Source: Pseudomonadota bacterium (GTDB taxonomy: Bacteria; Pseudomonadota; Gammaproteobacteria; Burkholderiales; Burkholderiaceae_C). Taken from it: a stretch of DNA of 64,000 nucleotides. A program made the position numbers and the translations under genes. Numbering within the stretch: the stretch's first letter is position 1; every line of letters starts with the position of its first letter. The DNA lies in the NCBI GenBank assembly GCA_021819435.1, contig JAKARB010000016.1, forward strand, positions 1-64,000. Direction: 5' to 3'. The notes beneath the pieces are model-generated. The model made no database searches and was not told the DNA's origin. It saw only the letters and a list, made by a program, of their open reading frames with translations. Below are positions 18,458-27,305 of the stretch, piece after piece.

Positions 18458-19285
18458 ATGCTGGCCCCCAACCCCGCCTACCTCACCCCCGTGGTCGAAG
18501 CGCTGTCGGTCTGCAAGACCTACCGCAACGGCACACAGGCCCTGGCCCCCACCGACTTCACCTTGATGCCCGGCGAGTTCGTCTCGCTCATCGGGCCGTC
18601 GGGCTGCGGCAAGAGCACGCTGCTCAAGCTGGTGGCCGGCCTGATCGAACCCAGCGACGGGCGGCTGCGCTGGTGGCGCCAAAGCGCGCTGCTGCAAGGT
18701 GCGCGGGCCCCGGCTGGGCGGCGACTGGCCTTCGTCTTCCAGGAAGCCACCCTCATGCCCTGGGCCAGCGTGGAGGCCAACGTGCGCCTGCCACTTGACC
18801 TGCAGAAAGTGGCCAAGGATGAAGCCGAAGTGCGCGTGGCCCAGGCGCTGGCCAAGGTCGGTCTGAGCCGCTACGCGCGCCACCAACCGCGCGAGCTGTC
18901 GGGTGGCATGCAGATGCGCGTGTCGATCGCCCGCGCCCTCGTCACCGAGCCCGACCTGCTCCTGATGGACGAGCCCTTCGGCGCGCTCGACGAAATCACC
19001 CGCAACAAGCTCGACGAAGACCTGCGCGAGCTGTGGGCTGAGAAGGGCCTGTCGGTGGTGTTCGTGACGCACTCCGTGTACGAAGCGGCTTTCCTGTCGA
19101 GCCGCGTGGTGGTGATGGCCGCGCGACCGGGCCGCGTCTTCCAGGAGGTGACGCTCGAGCACGAAGGTCCGTGCGATGCGGCCTTGCGCACCTCAGCCGC
19201 GTTCGCGGCCACCTGCGGCGAGCTCTCCGACCTCTTGCTGCAAGCCAGCCTGGTCAGCGGCAGCGACCAGCTCGAAACCGCCTGA
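18458..19285 (+). CDS. ABC transporter ATP-binding protein, nitrate/taurine/NMT1 class
   Basis: A 275-aa cytoplasmic ATPase. Walker A is GPSGCGKST, the Q-loop follows in FVFQEATLMPW, the signature is LSGGMQMRVSIARAL and Walker B is LLLMDEPFGALDE. The start at 18458 lies 17 bp after the binding-protein stop with AGGAG upstream. It energises the permease at 19297-20157. Confidence 0.94.
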   Translation: MLAPNPAYLTPVVEALSVCKTYRNGTQALAPTDFTLMPGEFVSLIGPSGCGKSTLLKLVAGLIEPSDGRLRWWRQSALLQGARAPAGRRLAFVFQEATLMPWASVEANVRLPLDLQKVAKDEAEVRVAQALAKVGLSRYARHQPRELSGGMQMRVSIARALVTEPDLLLMDEPFGALDEITRNKLDEDLRELWAEKGLSVVFVTHSVYEAAFLSSRVVVMAARPGRVFQEVTLEHEGPCDAALRTSAAFAATCGELSDLLLQASLVSGSDQLETA

Positions 19286-19296
19286 AGGAGGGCGAC

Positions 19297-20157
19297 ATGT
19301 CCACCACCCTCAACGTCTCGGCGGCAACCACGAATCGCGCTCCGAATCGCGCGCCGCCCATGCCCTGGGTTCAATCCGACCGATTCCTTCGCGTGGCCGT
19401 GCCTGCGGCCGTCGGGCTGATCTTGCTGCTGCTGTGGGAGGGCCTTGTGCGTGCCTTCGCCGTGCCCGAATTCCTGGTGCCCGGCCCGCTGCGCGTGGCG
19501 CAGGCCCTGCATGAAGACTTCGGCCTGCTCATGGCCTCGTTGTGGACCACGCTGAGCATCACCGCCGGGGCCTTCCTCGCCGCCACCATCGTCGGCACGC
19601 TCATCGCATTCGCCTTCGTGCAAAGCCGCTGGGTCGAACTCAGCTTCTTTCCCTACGCGGTGCTGCTGCAGGTCACGCCGATTGCGGCCATCGCCCCGCT
19701 CATCATCATCTGGGTGAAGAACCCGACCGCAGCGCTGATCGTTTGCGCCGTGCTGATCGCGCTGTTCCCCATCATCGCCAACACCACGATGGGACTGCGC
19801 AGCGTCTCGCCAGGGCTAGCGGCGTTCTTCCGCATGCAAGGCGCCACGCGCTGGCAGACGCTGCTGCGATTGCAGATCCCGAGCGCCTTGCCCTGCTGGT
19901 TCGCCGGGCTGCGCATCTCGTGCGGGCTCTCGCTGGTGGGCGCGGTGGTGGCCGAGTTCGTGGCGGGCACGGGCGGCCAGGGGGCGGGCCTGGCCTACCA
20001 GATCCTGCAAGCAGGCTACCAGCTCAACATCCCCCGCCTGTTTGCGGCGCTCGCGCTCATCAGCCTGAGCGGCGTGGCGCTGTTCTGGGCCATGCTGGCC
20101 TTGAGCAACGCGGTGCTCAAGGGCTGGCATGAAAGCGCGCACACCCAGGAGCGTTGA
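19297..20157 (+). CDS. ABC transporter permease, NMT1/taurine class
   Basis: A 286-aa inner-membrane permease with about six hydrophobic segments (first at about 30-48) and the EAA-type cytoplasmic loop FRMQGATRWQTLLRLQIPSALP. The start at 19297 is 11 bp after the ATPase stop and follows GAAGGAGG. It completes the transporter with the two preceding genes. Confidence 0.93.
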   Translation: MSTTLNVSAATTNRAPNRAPPMPWVQSDRFLRVAVPAAVGLILLLLWEGLVRAFAVPEFLVPGPLRVAQALHEDFGLLMASLWTTLSITAGAFLAATIVGTLIAFAFVQSRWVELSFFPYAVLLQVTPIAAIAPLIIIWVKNPTAALIVCAVLIALFPIIANTTMGLRSVSPGLAAFFRMQGATRWQTLLRLQIPSALPCWFAGLRISCGLSLVGAVVAEFVAGTGGQGAGLAYQILQAGYQLNIPRLFAALALISLSGVALFWAMLALSNAVLKGWHESAHTQER

Positions 20158-20161
20158 ACCC

Positions 20162-21550
20162 ATGCACGACTTCCTCATCCAGGGCGCATCAGCCTTGCAC
20201 ACGGGCGAGGCCACACAAGCCATCCGAACGCCGGCGCAAGGCACCGATGTGCGCGTGTGCGGCGGCCTCATCGCCGAGATCGGCTCGCTCACGCCCGAGC
20301 CCGGTGAAGCCGTGGTCGACGCCCGCGATGCCGTGCTCTACCCAGGCTGGGTCAACACCCACCACCACCTCTTCCAGACCGTGCTCAAGAACGTCAGCTC
20401 GGGCCAGGGCGTGCCGCTCATGCCGTGGCTGGAGGCCGTGCCTTACCGCCACGGCCCCCTCATCGACGAAGAAGCCCTGACCGTGGCCGCCACGCTGGGC
20501 ATCGCCGAACTGCTGCTGTCGGGGTGCACCACGGTGGCCGACCACCACTACCTGTTCGGCCAGGGCGTGGGCCACGACCCCGCCGCCGTGCTGTTCGGCG
20601 CGGCCGAGTCGCTGGGTGCGCGTTTCGTGCTGCTGCGCGGCGGCGCCACGCGCACGCGCAGCTTCGCCAGCGACGACCACCTGCCCATGCCGCACGAGTC
20701 GCTCGACCAGATGCTGCGCGCACTCGACGACACCGCCCGGCGCTTTCACCAGCCCGGCGGAGCGGCGATGCGCAAAGTGGTGGTCGCCCCGACCACGCCG
20801 TTTTACTCAACAACGCCAGGCGAATTGCGCGAGCTCGCACGCACCGCGCGCCAATGGGGCCTCGGCCTGCACTCGCACCTGTCGGAAACGCAGGACTACG
20901 TCCGGTTCGCAGCCGAGCAATGGCGCATGCGGCCCGTGCACTGGTGCGCCGAGCACGAATGGATCGGGCCCGATGTGTCTTACGCCCACATGGTTCACCT
21001 CGATGAGGGCGAGATCGCGCTGTGCGGCCAGACGCGCACCGCCATCGCCCACTGCCCGCAAAGCAACGGCCGGCTGGGCAGCGGCGTGGCACCGGTGCAG
21101 TCCTTGCACGAAGCCGGTGCGGTGGTCACGGTGGGCGTCGATGGCGCGGCCTCCAACGAGGCGGCCGACATGCTCAACGAGTTGCACGCCGCCTGGCTCA
21201 TCCACCGCGCGGTCAAGGGCGCCCATGCCCAGCCCGCCGAGCAGTTGATCCACTGGGCAACCGATGGCGGTGCACGTGCCCTGGGCCTCGACCGGGTGGG
21301 CCGCATCGCCGTGGGCATGCAGGCCGACTTGGCCTTGTACGACCTCAATCACCCTCGCTACGCAGGCCACCACGAGCTGGCCACGGCCCCGATCACCGCA
21401 GGGGGCGGCGGCCACCTGCGTCGGGTGTGGGTGGCGGGCCGAGAGGTGGTTCGCGACGGCGCCATTCCCGGGTTCGACCTGCCAATGTGGCTGGCGCGCG
21501 CCCGCCGCGTGGTGCAGCGACTGCAACAGCGCGCCGGGGTGTTGGCATGA
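20162..21550 (+). CDS. Amidohydrolase, 8-oxoguanine deaminase / ATZ-TRZ type
   Basis: A 462-aa metal-dependent hydrolase of the amidohydrolase superfamily that would deaminate a purine or triazine-like ring. The HxH metal motif is in VNTHHHLFQ, followed by GLHSHLSETQDYV, SYAHMVHLDEGE and the catalytic aspartate in VGVDGAASNEAADM. The pattern matches 8-oxoguanine deaminase and hydroxyatrazine hydrolases. It begins 4 bp after the permease stop, so the transporter probably imports its substrate. The exact substrate cannot be told from sequence. Confidence 0.85.
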   Translation: MHDFLIQGASALHTGEATQAIRTPAQGTDVRVCGGLIAEIGSLTPEPGEAVVDARDAVLYPGWVNTHHHLFQTVLKNVSSGQGVPLMPWLEAVPYRHGPLIDEEALTVAATLGIAELLLSGCTTVADHHYLFGQGVGHDPAAVLFGAAESLGARFVLLRGGATRTRSFASDDHLPMPHESLDQMLRALDDTARRFHQPGGAAMRKVVVAPTTPFYSTTPGELRELARTARQWGLGLHSHLSETQDYVRFAAEQWRMRPVHWCAEHEWIGPDVSYAHMVHLDEGEIALCGQTRTAIAHCPQSNGRLGSGVAPVQSLHEAGAVVTVGVDGAASNEAADMLNELHAAWLIHRAVKGAHAQPAEQLIHWATDGGARALGLDRVGRIAVGMQADLALYDLNHPRYAGHHELATAPITAGGGGHLRRVWVAGREVVRDGAIPGFDLPMWLARARRVVQRLQQRAGVLA

Positions 21551-21744
21551 GCACACGCACGGCCTTGTGCCTTGGCAATTCGCCTCATAGCCCGGATCCG
21601 CGCACCGATCCGAGCCCCATGCCCAACCATGTTCTTTCCTGTTTGAGCGTAGAAGCGGTCAGCCGTGTCGACCTGCACCAAGCAGGCACCCGGCGGGACA
21701 TTGCGCTCGTTTTCAAGCCCTGATGAAGAAAGCGAGTCCCCACC

Positions 21745-22794
21745 ATGCTGACCACCCAACAACCCGTTCTGCGCAACTTCTGGTACGCGGTCATGCCGCT
21801 GTCCATGCTGGAGAACCGAGAAAAAGGCCCCCAGCCCTTCACCCTGCTGGGCGAGAAAATCGTGCTCTTCCTGGACGAGAACGGTGAACCCGCCGCGCTC
21901 AAAGACCGCTGCTGCCACCGCACAGCCCAACTCAGCAAAGGCTGGTGCGAAGGCGGCAAGGTGGTGTGCGGCTACCACGGCTGGACATACGACCGCAGCG
22001 GCGCGGTGGTGCGCATCCCGCAATACGAGGCCGACCGCGCCATTCCCTGCCAGTTCAAGACCACCGCCTACCGCTGCACAGGCCGCTACGGCTACGCCTG
22101 GGTCTGCCTGGGCGACCCCATCGACGACATCCCGGCCATCCCCGAGTTCGACGACCCGAAGTACCGCACCATCTTCCAGTTCTACGAGACATGGGCCACC
22201 AGCGGCCTGCGCTTCATGGAGAACTCGTTCGACAACTCACACTTCAGCTTCGTGCACCGCAACACCTTCGGCGTGGCGGCTTCGCCCAAGCCCAGCAGCT
22301 ACCACATCGAAGAAACGGCCTCGGGCTTCTACGCCGAGACCGTGATCGACGCCGTCAACCCGCCCCACCTGCAAAGCGTCAGCGGGGTGAAGGAGCCCAT
22401 CACCACGCGCCACATGCGCAACGAGTGGTACCGGCCCTTCGCACGCCGGCTCGACATCGAGTACCCCAGCGGCATCCGCCACATCATCATCAACAGCCTG
22501 GCCCCCATCGACGACGGCCACATCCAGGTGGCGCAATGGCTGTTTCGCAACGACACCGAGGCCGACTGCCCCGCTCAAACACTCATCGACTTCGACTTCG
22601 AAATCACGCGCGAGGACAAGGAGATCATCGAGTCAACCGACCCCGACGCCATGGTCGATGCCAGCCGCCACGGCGTGGAGTACTCGATGCCATCGGACAA
22701 GCCGGGCATGATCATGCGCAAGCAGCTGCTGGCGTTGCTGCGCGAGCATGGCGAGGAAGAGGTGTTCAGGACACCCGCCAACCCGCAGAGCTGA
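21745..22794 (+). CDS. Rieske non-haem iron oxygenase, alpha subunit
   Basis: A 349-aa oxygenase. The Rieske cluster is bound by C-x-H in RCCHRTA and C-x2-H in VVCGYHGW (about 52-75). The catalytic domain has ENSFDNSHFSFVHRNTFG, which provides the mononuclear iron ligands. The length fits the demethylase/N-heterocycle group rather than large ring-hydroxylating dioxygenases. It lies 194 bp after the amidohydrolase in the same direction and may act on the same N-heterocyclic pathway. No dedicated reductase is adjacent. It is convergent with the flavohaemoglobin gene. Confidence 0.88.
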   Translation: MLTTQQPVLRNFWYAVMPLSMLENREKGPQPFTLLGEKIVLFLDENGEPAALKDRCCHRTAQLSKGWCEGGKVVCGYHGWTYDRSGAVVRIPQYEADRAIPCQFKTTAYRCTGRYGYAWVCLGDPIDDIPAIPEFDDPKYRTIFQFYETWATSGLRFMENSFDNSHFSFVHRNTFGVAASPKPSSYHIEETASGFYAETVIDAVNPPHLQSVSGVKEPITTRHMRNEWYRPFARRLDIEYPSGIRHIIINSLAPIDDGHIQVAQWLFRNDTEADCPAQTLIDFDFEITREDKEIIESTDPDAMVDASRHGVEYSMPSDKPGMIMRKQLLALLREHGEEEVFRTPANPQS

Positions 22795-22817
22795 ATCGCG
22801 CTTGCGGCAACAATGGC

Positions 22818-24017
22818 TCAAACCGCCACGCCACCGGTTCCGAACGCCTCGGCGTGGATGCGCTCACCCGGCACGCCCAGCGCCCGCAACGCAGCGATCT
22901 GCGCCGCCATGAAAGCCTGCGGCCCACAAACGTAGTGGTCCGCGTTGGCTGGCAAGGCCTGGGTGCTCAGGTCAAGGCGGCCCAGGGCATCCGGCTCATG
23001 CGGTGCATCGCCACGCTCCTCGTGCACGATCCAAGCATGGCCGTCCGCCAAGGCCTCGGCCAACTGCCGCACGCGCGGTGCGAACGCCTGCGCGCGCCCA
23101 TGACGAGCCGCGTGAAAGAAGCGCACTTGGCGCTTTGAGTTCCGTGCGTGCAGGTGCTCCAGCATCGACATCATCGGGGTGATGCCCACGCCCGCGCTGA
23201 TCAGCACAACCGGCGTATCGCGGTCTTCGTGCAGGAAAAAGTCTCCCGCTGGTGGCGCAACCTCGATGGCATCGCCTTCGGCCAATTGCCGATGCAACTG
23301 GTTGGAGACCATGCCTTGCGGTTGCTGCGTGCCACCCGCCTCGCGCTTGACGGAAATGCGCAAGTGGCCCTTGCCCGGCGCATCCGAGAGGCTGTATTGG
23401 CGTGGCTGACGATGGCCCAGCTCGGTCACGACCAGGCGCACGGACACATACTGCCCAGGCCGGAAGGCCGGCACGCCGCCTCCATCGGCCGGCACCAACT
23501 CGAAGGACGTGATCTCATCGCTTTCGGCCAGCTTGCGCGCAACGCGGAAGGTGCGCCACCCCGTCCAGCCCCCCGCCCGCTGCGAAGCCCCTTCGTAGAG
23601 CTGGCTTTCCAGGCCGATGAGCACATCGGCGAGCTGGCCATAGGCCTGGGCCCAGGCATCGATCACTTCGGACGTGGCCGCAGCCCCCAGCACCTCGCTG
23701 ATCGAAGCCAGCAGGTGGCGCCCCACGATGCCGTAGTGCTCGGCCCGAATGCCCAGGCTGACGTGCTTGTGCGCGATGCGTTCGAGCACCGGCGCAAGCA
23801 CGCTCGGATCGTCGATGTGGCGGGCGTAGGCGGCCACGGCCATCGCCAGCGCCTGCTGCTGGGCGCCGTTGCGCTGGTGTCCCTGGTTGAAGACTTCGCG
23901 CAGCTCGGGGTTGTGCTTGAACATGCGCGCATAGAAGTGGCTGGTCAAGTCAACGCCGTTGCTTTCGAGGATGGGGACGGTGGCCTTGATGGTCTGGCGA
24001 GTGATCGGGTCGAGCAT
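22818..24017 (-). CDS. hmp: Flavohaemoglobin, nitric oxide dioxygenase
   Basis: A 399-aa cytoplasmic enzyme that oxidises NO to nitrate. The globin domain (1-145) has MLDPITRQTIKATVPIL, the distal tyrosine region LTSHFYARMF and the proximal histidine in AHKHVSLGI. The FAD domain shows RPGQYVSVR and RQYSLSD, and the NAD domain GVGITPMMSML. The start at 24017 is the standard Hmp start. It is the last gene of a seven-gene minus-strand run and follows a Cys-rich MarR regulator by 46 bp. Confidence 0.95.
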   Translation of the reverse strand: MLDPITRQTIKATVPILESNGVDLTSHFYARMFKHNPELREVFNQGHQRNGAQQQALAMAVAAYARHIDDPSVLAPVLERIAHKHVSLGIRAEHYGIVGRHLLASISEVLGAAATSEVIDAWAQAYGQLADVLIGLESQLYEGASQRAGGWTGWRTFRVARKLAESDEITSFELVPADGGGVPAFRPGQYVSVRLVVTELGHRQPRQYSLSDAPGKGHLRISVKREAGGTQQPQGMVSNQLHRQLAEGDAIEVAPPAGDFFLHEDRDTPVVLISAGVGITPMMSMLEHLHARNSKRQVRFFHAARHGRAQAFAPRVRQLAEALADGHAWIVHEERGDAPHEPDALGRLDLSTQALPANADHYVCGPQAFMAAQIAALRALGVPGERIHAEAFGTGGVAV

Positions 24018-24063
24018 GATCGGCGAGCGTGAAAATGGGGTTGAAGAAAGATGAATGAATGGG

Positions 24064-24696
24064 TCAATCAAGCCAGGCAGGCGCCTCAAATTCACGGCAC
24101 AGCCGCTGTGATTGGTCGTCGTCCAGCGGCTCCTGGGTCAAACCGCAGAAGCCGCCCTGCGAGGTGCGTTGATGATGTCGACAGCCCTGACAGATGCCGA
24201 ACGTGCGCCGCTGATTGAGCCGCTGACAGGTCGACAACACCTGCCGCAACATCCGCGTGGCTTGCTGCGTCTCTGGCATGCCCATGCAGCGCGCGATGTC
24301 ACCCAGCCGCAGGTGCGCAAGCAGGCGTTGCACGACATCGCTTCCCGGCTCCGTCAGCCAGAGGTGTTGCAGCCGCCGATCCTGGCTGTCCGGCGTGCGG
24401 CGCAGGTAGCCGGTCTGCTCCAGCCAGGCCACCGACTTCGACACCGTGCCCTTGGTCAGGCCCAGGTAGTCGGCCAGCCCACCCAAGGTGTTGCTGTAGC
24501 GGTTGGCCCGGTCAAGGAACAAAAGAGCCCGCAGGTGGACGATGTCCATGCGGTGCAGGGTCGCAAAGCGATGCATTTCATGCAGGAGCAGCTCCGCCAG
24601 TTGAAGGGTCAGCTCGGTGAAGTGCAAGGCGACGGCCTCGGGCGTCTCGGGGGTCGGCAATGAGCTGACAAGGCGTGGCGGAGCAAGATCGGACAT
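24064..24696 (-). CDS. MarR-family regulator with a C-terminal cysteine cluster
   Basis: A 210-aa regulator. A winged helix-turn-helix (about 45-130) is recognisable in LGLTKGTVSKSVAWLEQTGYLRR and the wing DSQDRRLQHLWLT. Beyond it, a tail of about 60 residues holds cysteines in LSTCQR, GICQGCRHH, GFCGLT and RLCREF. Such spacing could bind zinc or an iron-sulfur cluster and sense redox state or NO. Its position just ahead of hmp supports a role in nitrosative stress, but that is inferred. The ATG at 24696 is preferred to a TTG at 24708. Confidence 0.82.
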   Translation of the reverse strand: MSDLAPPRLVSSLPTPETPEAVALHFTELTLQLAELLLHEMHRFATLHRMDIVHLRALLFLDRANRYSNTLGGLADYLGLTKGTVSKSVAWLEQTGYLRRTPDSQDRRLQHLWLTEPGSDVVQRLLAHLRLGDIARCMGMPETQQATRMLRQVLSTCQRLNQRRTFGICQGCRHHQRTSQGGFCGLTQEPLDDDQSQRLCREFEAPAWLD

Positions 24697-24711
24697 GAAC
24701 GGAAGCAAAGC

Positions 24712-25440
24712 TCAAGGAGGAGAAGGCACCACCGGCGGGGACTCGACCAGTTCGGTGGGCGTCAACAAGCGCCGGGGGTCGGCCTCGGGCTCGTCGGTGT
24801 TGCGGCGACGTGCGAAGCGTTCACGCCAGTTCGGACTCAAAGCCGGCAGTTCGGCCAGTTCCGCCAGATCGGCGGGGGAATGGGCTCGCTGAAACAAGCA
24901 CCGCTGCACCCGCGCGAGGCTCCAGGTTGGATGAGGCCTTGCCAGCAGCTCGATCACATCGCCCGCCTCGATGGCGCCGGACTGCAACACGCGCAGGTAC
25001 CAGCCCATGCGGCCGCTGTCTTGAACCCGCTTCGCCATGTCGGGCTGGCCGAATGCGATGTTCAGCTTCCAACATGGCATGCGCCCCTGCGAGACCTGCA
25101 CCAAGGTCGAGCCGATGCGCAGCACATCGCCGATGCATTGAGATGACTCGTCAACACCCTGCGTGGAGAGGTTCTCACCGAAGGCCCCGGGCCGCCACAG
25201 GCCTGCCCGAGGCCACCGCGCATGCCAGGCCGTGTAATGCTCGAAGGGATAAACGTGCAGCGCCTTTTCCGGGCCGCCGTGGTGTCGCGCGTCGGCACAG
25301 GCATCGCCCAGCACCCCATCGAGCTCGACACTCAGCCGCTCGACGGGTTGGCGGCCCAAGGAGCTGAGGCACCCTGGCCGCAACTCACGCGGGCGCCCGG
25401 ACAGCACCTGCCGAACAAGGCCCATGCGAGCGCGCCTCAT
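24712..25440 (-). CDS. MOSC-domain protein, YiiM-like
   Basis: A 242-aa protein with a MOSC domain (about 30-165) and a C-terminal helical extension with FQRAHSPADLAELAELPALSPNWRERF, as in YiiM. The molybdenum-binding cysteine is visible in SQGRMPCWKLN. YiiM-type enzymes reduce N-hydroxylated compounds using the molybdenum cofactor. It starts 3 bp after the amidotransferase, so the genes are co-transcribed. An alternative ATG lies at 25425. Confidence 0.85.
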   Translation of the reverse strand: MRRARMGLVRQVLSGRPRELRPGCLSSLGRQPVERLSVELDGVLGDACADARHHGGPEKALHVYPFEHYTAWHARWPRAGLWRPGAFGENLSTQGVDESSQCIGDVLRIGSTLVQVSQGRMPCWKLNIAFGQPDMAKRVQDSGRMGWYLRVLQSGAIEAGDVIELLARPHPTWSLARVQRCLFQRAHSPADLAELAELPALSPNWRERFARRRNTDEPEADPRRLLTPTELVESPPVVPSPP

Positions 25441-25443
25441 GGC

Positions 25444-26154
25444 TCAGGCCCACACCAAATCGGCCAGCCACGACTTGAGCATGGCGCGGCCCGCCTGCTC
25501 CAGCAGCGGCCCCTGGGTGCGGGCTTGCGAACGCAAGGTCGGCACGTCCAGGCCCGCAGCAGCCAACTCTCCGGTGTGGCCGATCAACCAGCATTCGAAC
25601 TGCTGGGTCAGGGCCTCTGGGTGGAACTGCAGCGCCAGGACGTTGCAGCCCACGCGGAAAGCCTGATGCGGGTACAACGGCGAAGACGCCAACAGCTCGG
25701 CATCCAGCGGCAGATCGAAGGTGTCGCCATGCCAGTGCAGCACCGCAACGCCATCGAGGTGCCGCAGCGGCGACTGCAGCCCGGCTGGCGGCAGTTGCAG
25801 CTCGCCCCAACCGATTTCCTTGCGACCGCCCGGGTAGACCGCCGCACCGAGCGCCCTGGCCATGAGCTGAGCGCCCAGGCAGACGCCCAAGGTGGGCCGA
25901 CGTGCGGCCAGCCGTCGTTCGAGGGCCGCCAGCTCATCGACAAGGAAAGGGTAGCGATCGGTTTCGTAGACCCCGATCGGCCCCCCCAACACCACCAGGA
26001 GCTCGGCATCGTCGATCGCCTGGGCCACGTCATCGACCCCGGCCTGCACGACCCGGATCGCGTGGCCCAGTTCGCGCAGGGGCTGCGCGAACGAACCGAG
26101 GTCTTCGAAGGCCAGGTGTTGAACCACCGTGACCACGGATTGATGAGCGCTCAT
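25444..26154 (-). CDS. Class I glutamine amidotransferase-like protein
   Basis: A 236-aa GATase1-fold protein. The nucleophile elbow is GVCLGAQLMARALG and the His/Glu pair is in LQFHPEALTQQFE, so the catalytic triad is intact. It resembles stand-alone GMP-synthase-like amidotransferases that hydrolyse a gamma-glutamyl bond or supply ammonia. The start at 26154 overlaps the stop of the rubredoxin gene as ATGA, which implies translational coupling. The acceptor is unknown. Confidence 0.85.
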   Translation of the reverse strand: MSAHQSVVTVVQHLAFEDLGSFAQPLRELGHAIRVVQAGVDDVAQAIDDAELLVVLGGPIGVYETDRYPFLVDELAALERRLAARRPTLGVCLGAQLMARALGAAVYPGGRKEIGWGELQLPPAGLQSPLRHLDGVAVLHWHGDTFDLPLDAELLASSPLYPHQAFRVGCNVLALQFHPEALTQQFECWLIGHTGELAAAGLDVPTLRSQARTQGPLLEQAGRAMLKSWLADLVWA

Positions 26155-26318
26155 GCACTGGCCTCCACCATAACAAAATCGTCCTTCGACGCGCCGCAAT
26201 CGGGGCAGGTCCAGTCCGACGGCAAGTCGTCGAAACCGGTCCCTGCGGCGATGCCCTGGCTTGGCGCTCCCGTTTCTGGATCGTAGTGCCAGTCGCAAAT
26301 CAGACATTCCCAGACCAT
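26151..26318 (-). CDS. Rubredoxin (55 aa) coupled to diiron oxygenase gene
   Basis: A 55-aa rubredoxin with the iron ligands in ECLICDW and TCPDCGASKDDF. It begins 10 bp after the AurF-like gene and its stop overlaps the amidotransferase start (ATGA). The small, tightly packed gene suggests it is the dedicated electron donor to the diiron oxygenase at 26329-27291. It is a different paralogue from the alkB-linked rubredoxin at 1601-1792. Confidence 0.93.
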   Translation of the reverse strand: MVWECLICDWHYDPETGAPSQGIAAGTGFDDLPSDWTCPDCGASKDDFVMVEASA

Positions 26319-26328
26319 GCCGCGCACC

Positions 26329-27291
26329 TCAGATCAGCGCGGCACGCTGGAAAGCCGCCAGGCCCTCGCGCGTGTCGAGGATGCCGACGTCTTCGGCGAG
26401 GCGCACCACACCAGAGTAGTCGACCCGGTCAAGTGCCACCTGATTGACCTCGCGGCAATCCTCGATCATCTCGCGAGCATGGCGCACGCCGAGCTGCTGC
26501 AACACATCCAGCCAGAGGTCCAGCTCCTTGTCGGCGAACCAATGGATCGACTTGGGCAGCGTTTCGGCGAAGAAGCTCCGCTGCGCGCTGCTGAGCGCCT
26601 GGTAGAAGTTGCGCGTGAGCTCGGCGAAGATCTTCGAGTGCGCGAGCTCGTCATGGCGGTGCGCGGCCACCGTGGCGCGGTTGAGCGGCTGGATGCTGTC
26701 TTCGTCAGAGAGCTGATGCAGGTAGTCGCTGATGAAGATCTCCGACACCACAGCCGTGCTCAGGCGCACCAGCATCGGCGCCCAGTCGGCCACGTGGCGG
26801 GCCTGTTCCTGCTGCATCTGGCGCACGAGGGCAAACTGCGGCACGCGGATGTGCCCCAGGTCACGGTGTGCACGCGTGAGCCGGTTGGCGTTCTTGACCA
26901 ACAAGAGGTGGTAGGCCTCGTCGACCAGCGTTTCGCAAACGATTTCCTTGGCCCACTCGTTGTCCAGACCCGGGACGTTCTCATAGAGGATGTCCTGGCA
27001 GGCCGGGCTGACGATCTCCAGCTCGATGGCCACGGTCTTTTCGTTGTAGATGATCCAGCCTGCGGCCAGGACCTGGCGCTTCGTGTGCTCATCGAGCGCC
27101 TGGTAGAGCGGGTGCATGTGAAACGGCAGCAACTTTTCGAGGAAGTCAGGCCGCTCGGGGTCGTACCGCAGATCCGGTTCATGCTGTTTGACCTGGGCAC
27201 GCTGGCCCCAGCCCTTGGCGATGCGGGTCAGCAGCTCCATGGAGCGGTTTGCCTCGTTGGCGTGCTGGCGATTGGGCGTCATGGCTTGCAT
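26329..27291 (-). CDS. AurF-type diiron oxygenase
   Basis: A 320-aa helical protein with the full carboxylate/histidine ligand set of AurF-type N-oxygenases: E90, E125-x2-H128, E184, H211-x3-E215-x2-H218. The spacings (35, 3, 56, 27, 4, 3) are nearly those of AurF. AurF oxidises an arylamine to a nitro compound; other members hydroxylate other substrates. A GGGAG ribosome binding site supports the start at 27291. Sitting between a secreted propeller protein and a rubredoxin, it is the likely catalytic centre of this operon. The substrate is unknown. Confidence 0.88.
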   Translation of the reverse strand: MQAMTPNRQHANEANRSMELLTRIAKGWGQRAQVKQHEPDLRYDPERPDFLEKLLPFHMHPLYQALDEHTKRQVLAAGWIIYNEKTVAIELEIVSPACQDILYENVPGLDNEWAKEIVCETLVDEAYHLLLVKNANRLTRAHRDLGHIRVPQFALVRQMQQEQARHVADWAPMLVRLSTAVVSEIFISDYLHQLSDEDSIQPLNRATVAAHRHDELAHSKIFAELTRNFYQALSSAQRSFFAETLPKSIHWFADKELDLWLDVLQQLGVRHAREMIEDCREVNQVALDRVDYSGVVRLAEDVGILDTREGLAAFQRAALI

Positions 27292-27305
27292 GGTGGTCTC
27301 CCGGT

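Noticed and set aside
21551..21744. Possible tRNA or small RNA between amidohydrolase and Rieske genes
   Set aside because: No cloverleaf, CCA-proximal stem or conserved T-loop could be traced.
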